From Acidobacteriota bacterium (GTDB taxonomy: Bacteria > Acidobacteriota > Terriglobia > Bryobacterales > Bryobacteraceae): 52,633 bases of DNA. The stretch's first letter is position 1. The number at the start of each line of letters is the position of its first letter. The position numbers and the translations under genes were made by a program. The stretch is taken from positions 1 to 52,633 of the forward strand of contig VFZU01000030.1 in NCBI GenBank assembly GCA_016870995.1, written 5' to 3'. This document shows, piece by piece, positions 1 through 8,694 of this stretch. The notes under the pieces were generated by a model, which worked only from the letters and a program-made list of their open reading frames with translations, was not told the DNA's origin and searched no databases.

Positions 1-19
1 AAGTCTCTTTCCAGGCCAT
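1..19 (-). CDS. IS481-type transposase, N-terminal edge (partial)
   Basis: On the minus strand an ATG at position 19 reads M-A-W-K-E-T and then leaves the window. Transposases of the IS481/rve integrase type typically begin M-P/A-W-K-E-T. A purine-rich ribosome-binding stretch (GGAGGGGGAAG) lies just upstream of the ATG. Directly behind it are two repeated copies of a GTTACC-ATGTGCCCGG motif, as seen at the ends of such elements. Only six codons are visible, so the family call rests on the start motif plus the adjacent repeats. Confidence 0.55.
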
Positions 20-46
20 CGGGTGCTTCCCCCTCCAGCCAAAAGT

Positions 47-91
47 GTTACCTATGTGCCCGGTTTATTCCGTTACCCATGTGCCCGGTTC
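47..91. repeat. Insertion-sequence terminal repeats, two copies
   Basis: Two nearly identical 20-base copies start at 47 and 72 (25-base period). They read GTTACCTATGTGCCCGGTTT and GTTACCCATGTGCCCGGTTC. They sit immediately upstream of the transposase start at position 19 on the minus strand, so they are most likely the transposase-binding end repeats of an element extending left of the window. The exact element boundary, probably within about 70-140, cannot be fixed without the other end or a target duplication. Confidence 0.6.
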
Positions 92-558
92 GGACCACAG
101 GCTCTTGACCGCTGGTGCCAAACTCGAAACCCATTTTGCCAATGCTCGAAACCAATCGGTTTGAGATTAACAGCTGCGAATCTAGAAGAGATCCATTGGA
201 TGATGAGACTGGGGTCTCCATAAATGGACCACTATCCACCAGTCCATTTCCGATAGCCCGATTCAGCAGAAAAGTTTGTCGAGCGTCTGAGCATGACTCT
301 TCCGTTGGGTTTGAAATGGTGCAAAAAAAGTCTGGCTAACTGTAGGAGCCCGGGCGACTAAAATCAATTGCAGTGCTGGAATCTCCAGGTGAGCAGTCGA
401 GAGGCTCTGCGGCATGAATAGCCACATTACTATAAAGAAACACTAACGCAAAAGAGCAAAAAAATACTGTTTTTTCAAACTTCAGTGAACTCGACACATT
501 GGATAGGATAATTGAGTCAGATAATTTGTCAAGGTAATTCCATTTAGATCACGTTTTC
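92..558. other. Non-coding stretch next to the insertion sequence
   Basis: No convincing gene is seen on either strand. The short open frames here lack recognisable motifs and ribosome-binding sites. The right part (about 410-550) is clearly richer in A+T than the surrounding genes. It lies downstream of the minus-strand carboxypeptidase, so it may hold its 3' untranslated region. No clear terminator hairpin was found. Confidence 0.5.
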
Positions 559-1734
559 TCACTGCAAGGACTGAGGCAGGAGTAGAAGGGTGGCGATTTG
601 CTTGGCGAGCGCCGCCCCGAAGGCTGACCAGCTTTCAGGGCTAGGGCGCTCGTCAAGTTTTTTGCTGTTGGCTATGCGAAGCTCCATGAGCATGGCTTCG
701 ACCTTGTGAGTGCCGCAGAGCCATTGGATGACGTTGGCGCGGCCCGGGGCATCGATCTTCATGCGCGAGAAGTAGTCGCGGTCCGGATCGAACTGGGTTC
801 GTTCCTTGAGGACAGCGAAGAGTTCTTTGCCGAGGCGGCTGTCGGGTGGGCCTTCGAGGTACTCGCCTGTTTCCGTGTTGTGCAGGGTGAGAAAGAGATC
901 GATCTTGTTGCCTTTGGCGAGCCAGGCCTCGATCGCGGATTTCTGGGCAAGAATCTCTGGGCGGGCAGCAACGTCGTTGGGTGAGTCCCAATTTCTGTTC
1001 AGGTCGAAGCCGCGCTTGTTGAATCGGACGCCGCCTTCTTCGACGCCGTCCGGGTCGCACCAGGGGAAGATCTTCCAGACGACACCGGGCAAGAGGTTCC
1101 GCAGAAAGCCGTCTCCGGCCCAACTGGTGCCCGATTCCCAAGCGTGCTGGCGGAACATCATCCAGACGACGGGAGCCTTTGGGTTGCCACCGGAGAGATC
1201 GATGGTCCAGAGTTCCATAGGGCGGGCGCCGATCGACTTGCCAACCACGGCGACTTTGGGCTTGACCGTCTTGCGCACCGCATCGAGTTGCTTGCGCGTG
1301 TATGGCGGAATGTGAGCCAGCAGAAACGTCGATTTGCGGGGCCGGATACGGAGTCGCCACTTTGGCTCATGCGAATCGTAGTCACCGAGAGCTTGTTGCC
1401 ACTTGAACTTCTTGCCGTCTTCACGCCAGTAAGGACGCGTTTCTGCGGTGATGGCGCCGCGATTGGGTTTGTAGTTGTATTCGCCCGGAAGGTCGACAAG
1501 GTCGATGATGACTTCGGCTTTCCTTGGCACGCCCGAGACTCGGAAGGAATACCAACTGGCCTGACGATTGCGACCGTCCTGATCGGACTGGCCCTTGACG
1601 CCGATGCGAAGATGCAGTGGACCCACCCTTGAAACTGGGCCGAGACTGCCATTGGGAAAGTTGGCCGAAACCTTCAATTCGGCCTGGGCGACGGCAAAAG
1701 CAAGCAGAAAGCCCAGGAAAGTTTTCAGAATCAA
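559..1734 (-). CDS. Secreted M14-family zinc carboxypeptidase
   Basis: Predicted exported metallocarboxypeptidase of 391 residues. Residues 1-19 form a signal peptide ending A-Q-A. Residues about 20-145 form a beta-rich N-terminal domain like that preceding the catalytic domain in cytosolic-carboxypeptidase-type M14 enzymes. The zinc site is visible as H197-A-W-E200 and H285 in L-T-L-H-N-T-E; N246-R247 in F-D-L-N-R-N-W-D matches the substrate carboxylate-binding Asn-Arg pair; a Glu in L-M-E-L-R near residue 352 fits the catalytic base. The start lies 54 bases from the divergent phosphoesterase start, so the promoters share that gap. It presumably trims C-terminal residues from peptides outside the cytoplasm; the substrate is unknown. 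Confidence 0.85.
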   Translation of the reverse strand: MILKTFLGFLLAFAVAQAELKVSANFPNGSLGPVSRVGPLHLRIGVKGQSDQDGRNRQASWYSFRVSGVPRKAEVIIDLVDLPGEYNYKPNRGAITAETRPYWREDGKKFKWQQALGDYDSHEPKWRLRIRPRKSTFLLAHIPPYTRKQLDAVRKTVKPKVAVVGKSIGARPMELWTIDLSGGNPKAPVVWMMFRQHAWESGTSWAGDGFLRNLLPGVVWKIFPWCDPDGVEEGGVRFNKRGFDLNRNWDSPNDVAARPEILAQKSAIEAWLAKGNKIDLFLTLHNTETGEYLEGPPDSRLGKELFAVLKERTQFDPDRDYFSRMKIDAPGRANVIQWLCGTHKVEAMLMELRIANSKKLDERPSPESWSAFGAALAKQIATLLLLPQSLQ

Positions 1735-1788
1735 AGTTAAGTTCCTCGTTCCTGATTTTCGTTCATTTTCCTGTCATGAAATCGGGAT

Positions 1789-4251
1789 ATGCTCAGGCTC
1801 ATGCGATTGCTCTCTCTCCTTATCGTCGGCGGAAGCTTGTTTGCGCAGATTCCTGCGGCAGCACCTGGTGGTGCCTATGACTTGCCGAATGGTTGGCGGC
1901 TGACGCCTGCGGGCAAGCAGATTCGAACCGAAGATATGGTGCTCGGACTGAGCAAGACGCCGGATGGCAAGGCGGTGATTGCGTTGCATTCGGGATTCAA
2001 TCCGCATGGGTTGGTGGTGGTCGATGCCAAGACCGAGGAGCCGACGCAGCGGGTGCAATTGAAGTCGGCCTGGATGGGGCTGGCCTGGGCTCCGGACGGC
2101 AAGCGCATGTTTGCCTCGGGTGGAAACGGGGTGTCGCGCAAGGACCCGAGCGTGGCACCGATCTACGTTTTCGATTACACGGACGGGCGGATCTCGACCA
2201 AGCCAGCGATGGAGTTGAAGGGACCGTGGAGGATGAACGAGACGTACTGGTCGGGGTTATTACATCACCCGGCGAAGCCGATCTTGTATGCGGCAAACCG
2301 GGGGACTGGAAATCTGGCCGGTTATGTTGCGATGTTCGATTCGGGTACGGGAAAGTACCTGGGCAAGATTGCTGTCGAGGTGAACCCTTATGAGTTGTTG
2401 CTGAGCCAGGATTTGAAAACTTTGTTTGTTTCCAATTGGGCCAGCAACTCGGTGAGCGTGGTGGACCTCGCGACAAACAAGGTCGTCCGGAGCATTGCGG
2501 TGGGGGCGAACCCGAACGATATGTTCCTGGCCAAAGACGGAAGGCTCTATGTCTCTTGCGGTAATTCCAATTCGGTATGGGTGATCGATACCGCAAAGAT
2601 GAGGGCGGTGCATCAGATCAACACAGCGATGTACCCGAATGCACTGCTCGGTTCAACACCGAACGCCTTGATCGCGGACCGCGACGAGAAGATGCTGTTT
2701 GTGGCGAATGCGGATAACAATACGGTGGCGGTGGTGAACATCGGCGAGGCGGAAGAGTACAACGTGATGGGGTTCATTCCGACGGGTTGGTATCCGTCAT
2801 CGCTCGAACTGTCGGCTGACGGCAAGAAGCTGTATATCGGCAATAGCAAGGGCTTGGGCGGTTATTCGAATGTGCGTGGGCCTAACTCCCCGCTCGCGAA
2901 CGATGGTTCGACAGAGGGCAAGGGCAGCGTGAAGCAGTTGATGAAGGGGACGATCGAGATCGTGGACTTGTCGAATCTGAAGACGGAGATTCGCCAGTAC
3001 ACGCAACAGGCCATGCTGAATAGCCCTTACCGGGATGAGCAGCGGACCATGGCGGTGGCCCCTCGGGCAGAGGTGAAGAGCGTTGTACCACGCGAGGTAG
3101 GTGTGGGGTCACCGATCAAGCATGTGATCTACATCATTCGTGAGAACCGGACCTATGATCAGGTGTTGGGCGATATGCCAAAGGGCAATGGCGACCCGCG
3201 GATTACGATTTTTGGCAAGAAGGTGACGCCGAATGCACACAAGATTGCAGAGCAGTTTGTGCTGCTCGATAACTTGTATTGCGATGGCGAGGTGAGTGTC
3301 GATGGGCACTCGTGGTCGAACTCAGCCTATGCGACGGATTTCAACGAGAAGCTCTGGCCTGTGACGTATGGCGGCCACAGCCAGGCGCGGCCATCGGCGG
3401 CGTACGTGCCGAGCGCCGGGCACTTGTGGGATCTCGCGCAAAGAAAAGGTTTGACGTATCGCAGCTATGGCGAATATGCGACGCGGGCGAGCGACGGGAC
3501 CACAATGGAGGCTTCGCCGGGTGTGGGTGGTTTGCTGGGGCATGTCTCGCCGAAGTTCAAGATGCCTGGGATGCGTGATACGGAGAACGTGAAGGTGTTT
3601 TTCGATGAGTTTGCGGAGTACGAGAAGGAATTTGATTCGGTGGACCCGCTGAAGCGATTGCCCAATTATGTGGTGATGAGCCTGGGTGAAGATCATACGC
3701 AGGGTACGCGCCCGGGAGTGCCGACGCCGGTGGCTGCGGTGGCCAATAACGACTGGGCGATCGGGCAGTTGGTGGAGCGCGTAACAAAGTCGAAGTATTG
3801 GCCGGAGACAGCGATCTTCATCATTGAAGACGATGCTCAGGACGGAGCGGACCACGTGGATGCCCGGCGGACGGTCGGACTCGTGATCAGCCCATATACA
3901 AAGCGGGGCGCGCTCGATTCGACGCTCTACACGACGAGTTCGTTCTTGCGGACGATGGAGTTGCTGTTGGGACTGCCTCCGATGACGCAGTATGATGCTG
4001 CAGCGACCCCTCTCTACAACAGCTTCATGGATCAGCCGGATTTGACACCCTATACGGCCGAGGCGCCGCAGGTGGATGTGAACGCGAAGAACACAATGAC
4101 AGCGTGGGGGGCGCGGCAATCGCTGGCGATGGACTTCAGCGAGTATGACCGCACGCCGATGTTCGAGCTGAACGAGATTGTTTGGAAGAGCGTGAAGGGC
4201 GCGAAGTCTGAGATGCCGCTGCCGGTGCGGCGCTTCCACTTTAGGCCTTAG
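1789..4251 (+). CDS. YncE-like beta-propeller fused to phosphoesterase
   Basis: An 820-residue exported two-domain protein. After a short signal peptide, residues about 40-400 carry YVTN/YncE-type propeller blades with repeated patterns such as L-F-V-S-N and L-Y-V-S-C-G-N. Residues about 430-800 match the phospholipase C/acid phosphatase-like phosphoesterase family: I-Y-I-I-R-E-N-R-T-Y-D-Q, the D-G-H-S-W-S-N segment and the metal-site region F-I-I-E-D-D-A-Q-D-G-A-D-H-V-D. This fusion is a known architecture in Acidobacteriota and Planctomycetes. The ATG at 1789 is used; an in-frame ATG at 1801 is an alternative. The stop codon interlocks with that of hrpB on the other strand (shared CTTAG). 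Substrate unknown, probably a phosphoester in the periplasm. Confidence 0.85.
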   Translation: MLRLMRLLSLLIVGGSLFAQIPAAAPGGAYDLPNGWRLTPAGKQIRTEDMVLGLSKTPDGKAVIALHSGFNPHGLVVVDAKTEEPTQRVQLKSAWMGLAWAPDGKRMFASGGNGVSRKDPSVAPIYVFDYTDGRISTKPAMELKGPWRMNETYWSGLLHHPAKPILYAANRGTGNLAGYVAMFDSGTGKYLGKIAVEVNPYELLLSQDLKTLFVSNWASNSVSVVDLATNKVVRSIAVGANPNDMFLAKDGRLYVSCGNSNSVWVIDTAKMRAVHQINTAMYPNALLGSTPNALIADRDEKMLFVANADNNTVAVVNIGEAEEYNVMGFIPTGWYPSSLELSADGKKLYIGNSKGLGGYSNVRGPNSPLANDGSTEGKGSVKQLMKGTIEIVDLSNLKTEIRQYTQQAMLNSPYRDEQRTMAVAPRAEVKSVVPREVGVGSPIKHVIYIIRENRTYDQVLGDMPKGNGDPRITIFGKKVTPNAHKIAEQFVLLDNLYCDGEVSVDGHSWSNSAYATDFNEKLWPVTYGGHSQARPSAAYVPSAGHLWDLAQRKGLTYRSYGEYATRASDGTTMEASPGVGGLLGHVSPKFKMPGMRDTENVKVFFDEFAEYEKEFDSVDPLKRLPNYVVMSLGEDHTQGTRPGVPTPVAAVANNDWAIGQLVERVTKSKYWPETAIFIIEDDAQDGADHVDARRTVGLVISPYTKRGALDSTLYTTSSFLRTMELLLGLPPMTQYDAAATPLYNSFMDQPDLTPYTAEAPQVDVNAKNTMTAWGARQSLAMDFSEYDRTPMFELNEIVWKSVKGAKSEMPLPVRRFHFRP

Positions 4252-6533
4252 GGCCACTGGTGTTTGGGATAGCGGCGACTGAGCGCGGACTTGAGTTCAG
4301 GATAGAGCTTGGCCCAGAAGGAGCCGAGATCCTGCGTCATCTGGACGGGGCGGCGATTGGGGGCCAGCAAGTGAACGAGGACGGCGATCTTGCCATCGGC
4401 GATCTTCGGAGTTTCCTTCATTCCCCAGAAGTCCTGGAGGCGGCTCTCGATCCACGGAATCTGACCGGGGACGTAGTTGACCTTGACGCTCATCTTGCCA
4501 TGGAGCGGGATGGTCTTGGGTGCAACGCGATCCAGCAGATAGTGATCGAGTTGAGGTGCCCACTCGCCGTTCTTGATCGCGTCGCGGATTTGATCGAAAC
4601 CGCTGCGGCCCTCGGCGAGAGCGGCGAGTTGGTCGAGCAGTCGGGGCTCATCGAAGTTGACGTCAATTCCCTGCTCCTTGGAGAAGGCGACGCGGGCGAG
4701 TAAGGCCTCTGTTTGTTCGACATCAAGGAAGCGACGCCAGCCGGCTTCGCGGATCTTGGCGGCCAGCAAACTGGCGGCTTCCGGCGTAGCGGGGCGGGGG
4801 TTGACGCTCGATTCAATGGCGAGGCCATGGAAGACGAGAGCGCTTTCCTGCTCGAAGCGTTCTTTCTCGCGGGACCAGAGGTAACGGTCGACGGCTTCGA
4901 CGGGGTAGTCGAGGAGCCAGTCGGGCTCGATGGGGCAGGCAGCGCGGATCATGACGGTGGAGCGCTCGCTCATCTCGTCGAGGTCAACGGCGACGATCCA
5001 TTCACTGGGCTTGGGAAGAGGCGAGGAGAGCTTGGCGGAGATGCCGCCGGCAACGGTGTACTCTTCGGATTTGCGTCGCTTGGCGACGCGGTCGGGGTAG
5101 GCGGCGAGGATCGATTCGGCGAGGCCGCGCTCCCAGTGATGGGTTTCATTCCGCGCATTTCGCTCCAGTTGGCGAGCAATCTTCTCTGCGTAAGGACTCA
5201 AGGGTCGCTCGGCGGCGTGGATGAGGTCCGGGGTTTGAACTCGATCCCCGCTCGATAGCAGTGCGGCGACGCGAGCCGCTTTGCGGACCACATTGCGCTG
5301 ATTGGCTTCGATCATCATGCGGGCGAGGCGCGGGTGGACGGGCATGTCGGCCATTCGTTTTGCTACGTCGCCTTTGGCCCCGAGTTCGTCGAGCAGGGTC
5401 TCAGCACGCTGGAGGTCGGCGGGAGGCGGAGGAGTCATCCAGGGCAGCGAGTTGGTTTGCTCGATGCCCATGGCGCGAAGTTGCAGGACGAGGCCGCTCA
5501 GTTCACGGCTGATGATTTCGGGGGTTCCGCGCTCGGCACGACTGAGGAAGTCCTGTTCGGTGTAGAGGCGAATGCAGGTGCCAGGGGCAGTACGGGCGGC
5601 GCGGCCGGCGCGCTGGATGGCGGAGGCGCGAGAGATCTTGCCAAGGCTGAGCTGAGGAAGGCCGGTAGTTTTAGAATCGCTGGCGACTCGGGCGAGGCCG
5701 CTATCGATCACTGCGGTGACGCCATCGATGGTGATGGAGCTTTCGGCGATGTTGGTCGCGAAGATTGCTTTGCGTTGGGAGGTCTTTTCGACTGCGCGGT
5801 CCTGCTCTTCGGGACTGAGGTCGCCGTAGAGAGGAAGGAGGAGCATGTCGTGACGGCGGCAGGCGTCGATCGCGCGGCGGATCTCAGCTGCGCCGGGGAG
5901 GAAGACGAGGACATCGCCCGTAGTTTTGTCGAGAGCGGCGGCGACGCGATCTTCGAGCTTGAGGGCGCTCTCGGGTGTGTAGCGGATGTCGAGAGGAAAG
6001 AGGCGGCCTTCGCTGCGCAGGATGGGGCAGCCGCCGAGGTGGGCGGCGATGGGTGCGGCATCAAGAGTGGCGGACATGACGACGATGCGGAGGTCTTTGC
6101 GGCGTTGTCGCTGCAGGTCAAGGAGGAGAGCGAGGGCGAGGTCGCCTTCGAGGTGGCGCTCGTGGAATTCGTCGAGGATGACAGTGCTGACGCTGCGGAG
6201 GGTGGGGTCTGTGGCGATGCGGCGATTGAGGACCCCTTCGGTCATGTAGCGGAGGCGCGTCTTGGGGCCTGTGAAGTCTTCAAAGCGAACCTGGTAGCCG
6301 ACGGAATCGCCGATGCGCTCGCGCCGTTCTGAGGCGACGCGGCGAGCGGCAAGGCGTGCGGCGAGGCGTCTCGGCTCGAGCACGATGATCTCGCCATCGA
6401 TGCGATCCATGAGGTACGCGGGGACGCGCGTAGTTTTGCCGGCGCCGGGCGCGGCCTCGATTACAGTGTTGCCTTCGAGGGGAAGGCTGGGGAGGAGTTC
6501 ATCAATCGGTAGAATCAAAGCTATGCTTTCCAC
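4248..6533 (-). CDS. hrpB: ATP-dependent RNA helicase HrpB
   Basis: DEAH-box helicase of the HrpB subfamily. Visible motifs: Walker A G-A-G-K-T-T near the N-terminus, D-E-F-H (motif II), M-S-A-T-L-D (motif III) and Q-R-A-G-R-A-A-R (motif VI), then the long HrpB-specific C-terminal region ending in the typical P-K-H-Q-W-P. From the GTG at 6533 the product is 761 residues, slightly short for the family (about 800). The open frame continues to an ATG at 6578, but that lies deep inside the divergent aminotransferase; starting at the GTG at 6533 or the TTG at 6518 (just before I-L-P-I-D-E-L-L-P) fits the family better. The 5' ends of the two genes therefore overlap or nearly touch. The exact start is uncertain; the function is not. 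Confidence 0.85.
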   Translation of the reverse strand: MESIALILPIDELLPSLPLEGNTVIEAAPGAGKTTRVPAYLMDRIDGEIIVLEPRRLAARLAARRVASERRERIGDSVGYQVRFEDFTGPKTRLRYMTEGVLNRRIATDPTLRSVSTVILDEFHERHLEGDLALALLLDLQRQRRKDLRIVVMSATLDAAPIAAHLGGCPILRSEGRLFPLDIRYTPESALKLEDRVAAALDKTTGDVLVFLPGAAEIRRAIDACRRHDMLLLPLYGDLSPEEQDRAVEKTSQRKAIFATNIAESSITIDGVTAVIDSGLARVASDSKTTGLPQLSLGKISRASAIQRAGRAARTAPGTCIRLYTEQDFLSRAERGTPEIISRELSGLVLQLRAMGIEQTNSLPWMTPPPPADLQRAETLLDELGAKGDVAKRMADMPVHPRLARMMIEANQRNVVRKAARVAALLSSGDRVQTPDLIHAAERPLSPYAEKIARQLERNARNETHHWERGLAESILAAYPDRVAKRRKSEEYTVAGGISAKLSSPLPKPSEWIVAVDLDEMSERSTVMIRAACPIEPDWLLDYPVEAVDRYLWSREKERFEQESALVFHGLAIESSVNPRPATPEAASLLAAKIREAGWRRFLDVEQTEALLARVAFSKEQGIDVNFDEPRLLDQLAALAEGRSGFDQIRDAIKNGEWAPQLDHYLLDRVAPKTIPLHGKMSVKVNYVPGQIPWIESRLQDFWGMKETPKIADGKIAVLVHLLAPNRRPVQMTQDLGSFWAKLYPELKSALSRRYPKHQWP

Positions 6534-7695
6534 TCTAAATCCACCCAAGCGACTTCTCTTTGGACCTGGACCGTCCATGGTTGAGCCGCGCGTCTATGAC
6601 GCCATGTCCAAGCCTATCGTCGGTCACCTCGACCCTTTCTTTTTCGAGGTAACGCAAGCAGTAAAGACGGGGCTGAACGCATGCTTTGGGACTGCAAATG
6701 AATTCACGGTGGCAATGTCGGCTACCGGTTCGGGTGGGATGGAAACGGCAGTCGCAAACTTCGTCGAACCCGGTTCGAAGTTTTTGATTTTCGCCAATGG
6801 CTATTTTTGCGACCGTTTGACCGAAATGGGCAAGCGGCAGCAAGCCAATGTCATCCGTATTGAAAAGCCCTGGGGCGAAACCTGGACCCCCGAGGAAGCG
6901 CGCGAGGCGATCCTTCGCGAGAAGCCCAACACCGTAGCTTACGTGGCCGCCGAAACCTCCACCGGCTGCTGGACCGATGGCAAGACCATCTGCGATGCAG
7001 CACATGAAGTTGGCGCATTGGTCATTGCCGATTGCGTGACGGCACTGGGATCGATGCCGATCGAGTTCGACAAGACCGGGATCGATATTGCTTATAGCTG
7101 TTCACAAAAGGGCATGGGGTGTCCGCCGGGATTGTCACCGTTTACGGTGAGCCCGCGGGCGCTGAAGTGGTTGACCGAAGATCGCAAGAGCGTGATCCCG
7201 ACCTGGTATCTCGACATCAAGTTGTTGAGCGAGTACTTTGGCGGGGCCAAGCGGTATCACCACACGGCACCGATCACGGCTTTTTATGCACTGCATGAAG
7301 GGCTGTCTGTGATTGCCGACGAAGGACTCGAGGCCCGTTTTACACGGCACTGGAAGAACCGCAACGCGTTTGTGGCCGGTATCGAAGCGATGGGCATGGA
7401 GATGCATGTGGCCAAGGGTCACCGGCTATGGAACCTGATGACGCCGAAAGTACCGGCGGGGATCAGCGACATGGGCGTGCGCAAGCATCTGATGGACAAC
7501 TATGGTGTCGAGATCCTGGGCGGCTTTGGCGAATTGGCAGGGAAGGTGTTCCGCATCGGTTTGATGGGAGTCCTGGCGACCGAGAAGGATACGCTGTTCC
7601 TGCTTGAGAAGTTCGAAGAGGCGCTGAAGGCGCAGGGTTTTGTGCCGAAGGCGAGCGCGGTCGAGGCGGCCAAAGCAGTCTACAAGGCGGCGTAA
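6523..7695 (+). CDS. Class V aminotransferase (alanine/serine-glyoxylate type)
   Basis: A 390-residue PLP enzyme of the alanine-glyoxylate/serine-glyoxylate aminotransferase group. The N-terminal F-G-P-G-P motif, the G-S-G-G-M-E phosphate-binding region (about 70-74), D170 in I-A-D-C-V-T for the PLP nitrogen, and the Schiff-base lysine K196 in C-S-Q-K-G-M-G-C-P-P-G-L are all present. The open frame extends upstream to 6313, but that region is antisense to hrpB; the ATG at 6523 gives the family-like start. No strong ribosome-binding site is seen. The stop (TAA, 7693-7695) overlaps the ATG of the next gene as TAATG, suggesting translational coupling. Exact amino donor is not decidable from sequence. 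Confidence 0.85.
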   Translation: MLSTLNPPKRLLFGPGPSMVEPRVYDAMSKPIVGHLDPFFFEVTQAVKTGLNACFGTANEFTVAMSATGSGGMETAVANFVEPGSKFLIFANGYFCDRLTEMGKRQQANVIRIEKPWGETWTPEEAREAILREKPNTVAYVAAETSTGCWTDGKTICDAAHEVGALVIADCVTALGSMPIEFDKTGIDIAYSCSQKGMGCPPGLSPFTVSPRALKWLTEDRKSVIPTWYLDIKLLSEYFGGAKRYHHTAPITAFYALHEGLSVIADEGLEARFTRHWKNRNAFVAGIEAMGMEMHVAKGHRLWNLMTPKVPAGISDMGVRKHLMDNYGVEILGGFGELAGKVFRIGLMGVLATEKDTLFLLEKFEEALKAQGFVPKASAVEAAKAVYKAA

Positions 7696-8531
7696 TGTTG
7701 CTGCTGCAATTGCTTCAAGTTGCGGCATTGATTCAACCTTGTCCGGCTGGGGAACCTGTGGTGCCCCAGCCGGATACTCCTGCGGCAGTGAAGAATCGTG
7801 TCATGCAAGAAGTTCCGTAGCTTGCTCGAAAAGCAGGTCTTTTGAGGGCAACGATTGGGTTGGCTTTTGTTGTGGACGTCAATGGGAAGCCTTGCGACAT
7901 CGACGTTTTGAGTCCAAGTGAATTTAGTGTCGGCGAGGCGGCAGTAAAGGCGCTCAAGCAATGGCAATTTACTCCGGCAACCAAGGCTCGGCTCCCGGTG
8001 CGGACCCAAACTTACGCGCAATTCAATTTCATTACGAATCCTGATGTGCTCGATCAAAAGGAATCTAGGCAGTTTGATTTAGTATATCGAGGCGTTCACA
8101 GCAGTGATCCGAACCTGAGACGAAAGAGCATCGAAGAAATGGTGAATTTGGAGAAACACAAGTTTCCCATGGCGATTGCTGTTAGGGCGAACCTGCGATC
8201 CAAAGGGAAGGGAGTCCCCAAAGATGAGGTTGCCGCACTAAAGGCGCTTCAAGGGCTGAATCTTGAAAAAGCACATTTTGGCTATTACGCATTGGGACTG
8301 CTTTACGAAGAGGGGATTGCAGTTCCTCGCGATGAGGCCAAGGCGATTCAGCTCTACACCGCCGGAGCGTTTCGAGGAAACCAATCTGCGCAGATTCAGT
8401 TGGCGAATGTCTACCTGAAGAAAGGACTTCGGGCAGAGGCAATTCGCTTGTTCCGGCTCTGTGGAATCGAGAACGTCGGATGCGAGGCGAAGGCGAATCA
8501 ATTGATAGCCGAAGAACCTTCAACTCGTTGA
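7695..8531 (+). pseudogene. TonB C-terminal/Sel1-repeat protein, broken by in-frame TAG
   Basis: Read in one frame from the ATG at 7695, this matches the intact paralogue at 8695: same hydrophobic start (M-L-L-L-Q-L-L), a P-C-P segment, a TonB-type C-terminal domain (A-F-V-V-D-V-N-G-K-P-C-D-I-D-V followed by A-V-K-A-L-K-Q-W-Q-F-T-P-A-T), then Sel1-like helical repeats. Codon 42 is TAG (7818-7820), giving E-V-P-*-L-A-R-K-A, exactly where TonB domains have P-x-L-A-R-K-A. Everything downstream remains open for 237 codons, so the stop looks recent. A TTG at 7842 could restart translation but would remove the signal sequence. Alternatives: sequencing error or read-through. TAATG overlap couples it to the aminotransferase gene. 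Confidence 0.75.
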
Positions 8532-8694
8532 TCTGTGGAAGCAGCGTCTAACGCTAGCTTGGCGGGACCGTGAACCGATATTTGGTTGTGAGCGGTGCGG
8601 TGATCGCCTCGCCCCTGCGCTCAGCGCTTCTGCATGCGTTTGGAAGATTAGTGTCGAAAACTCCTGCAAGGAAGCTCCGTGGTTCAATTGTTGG

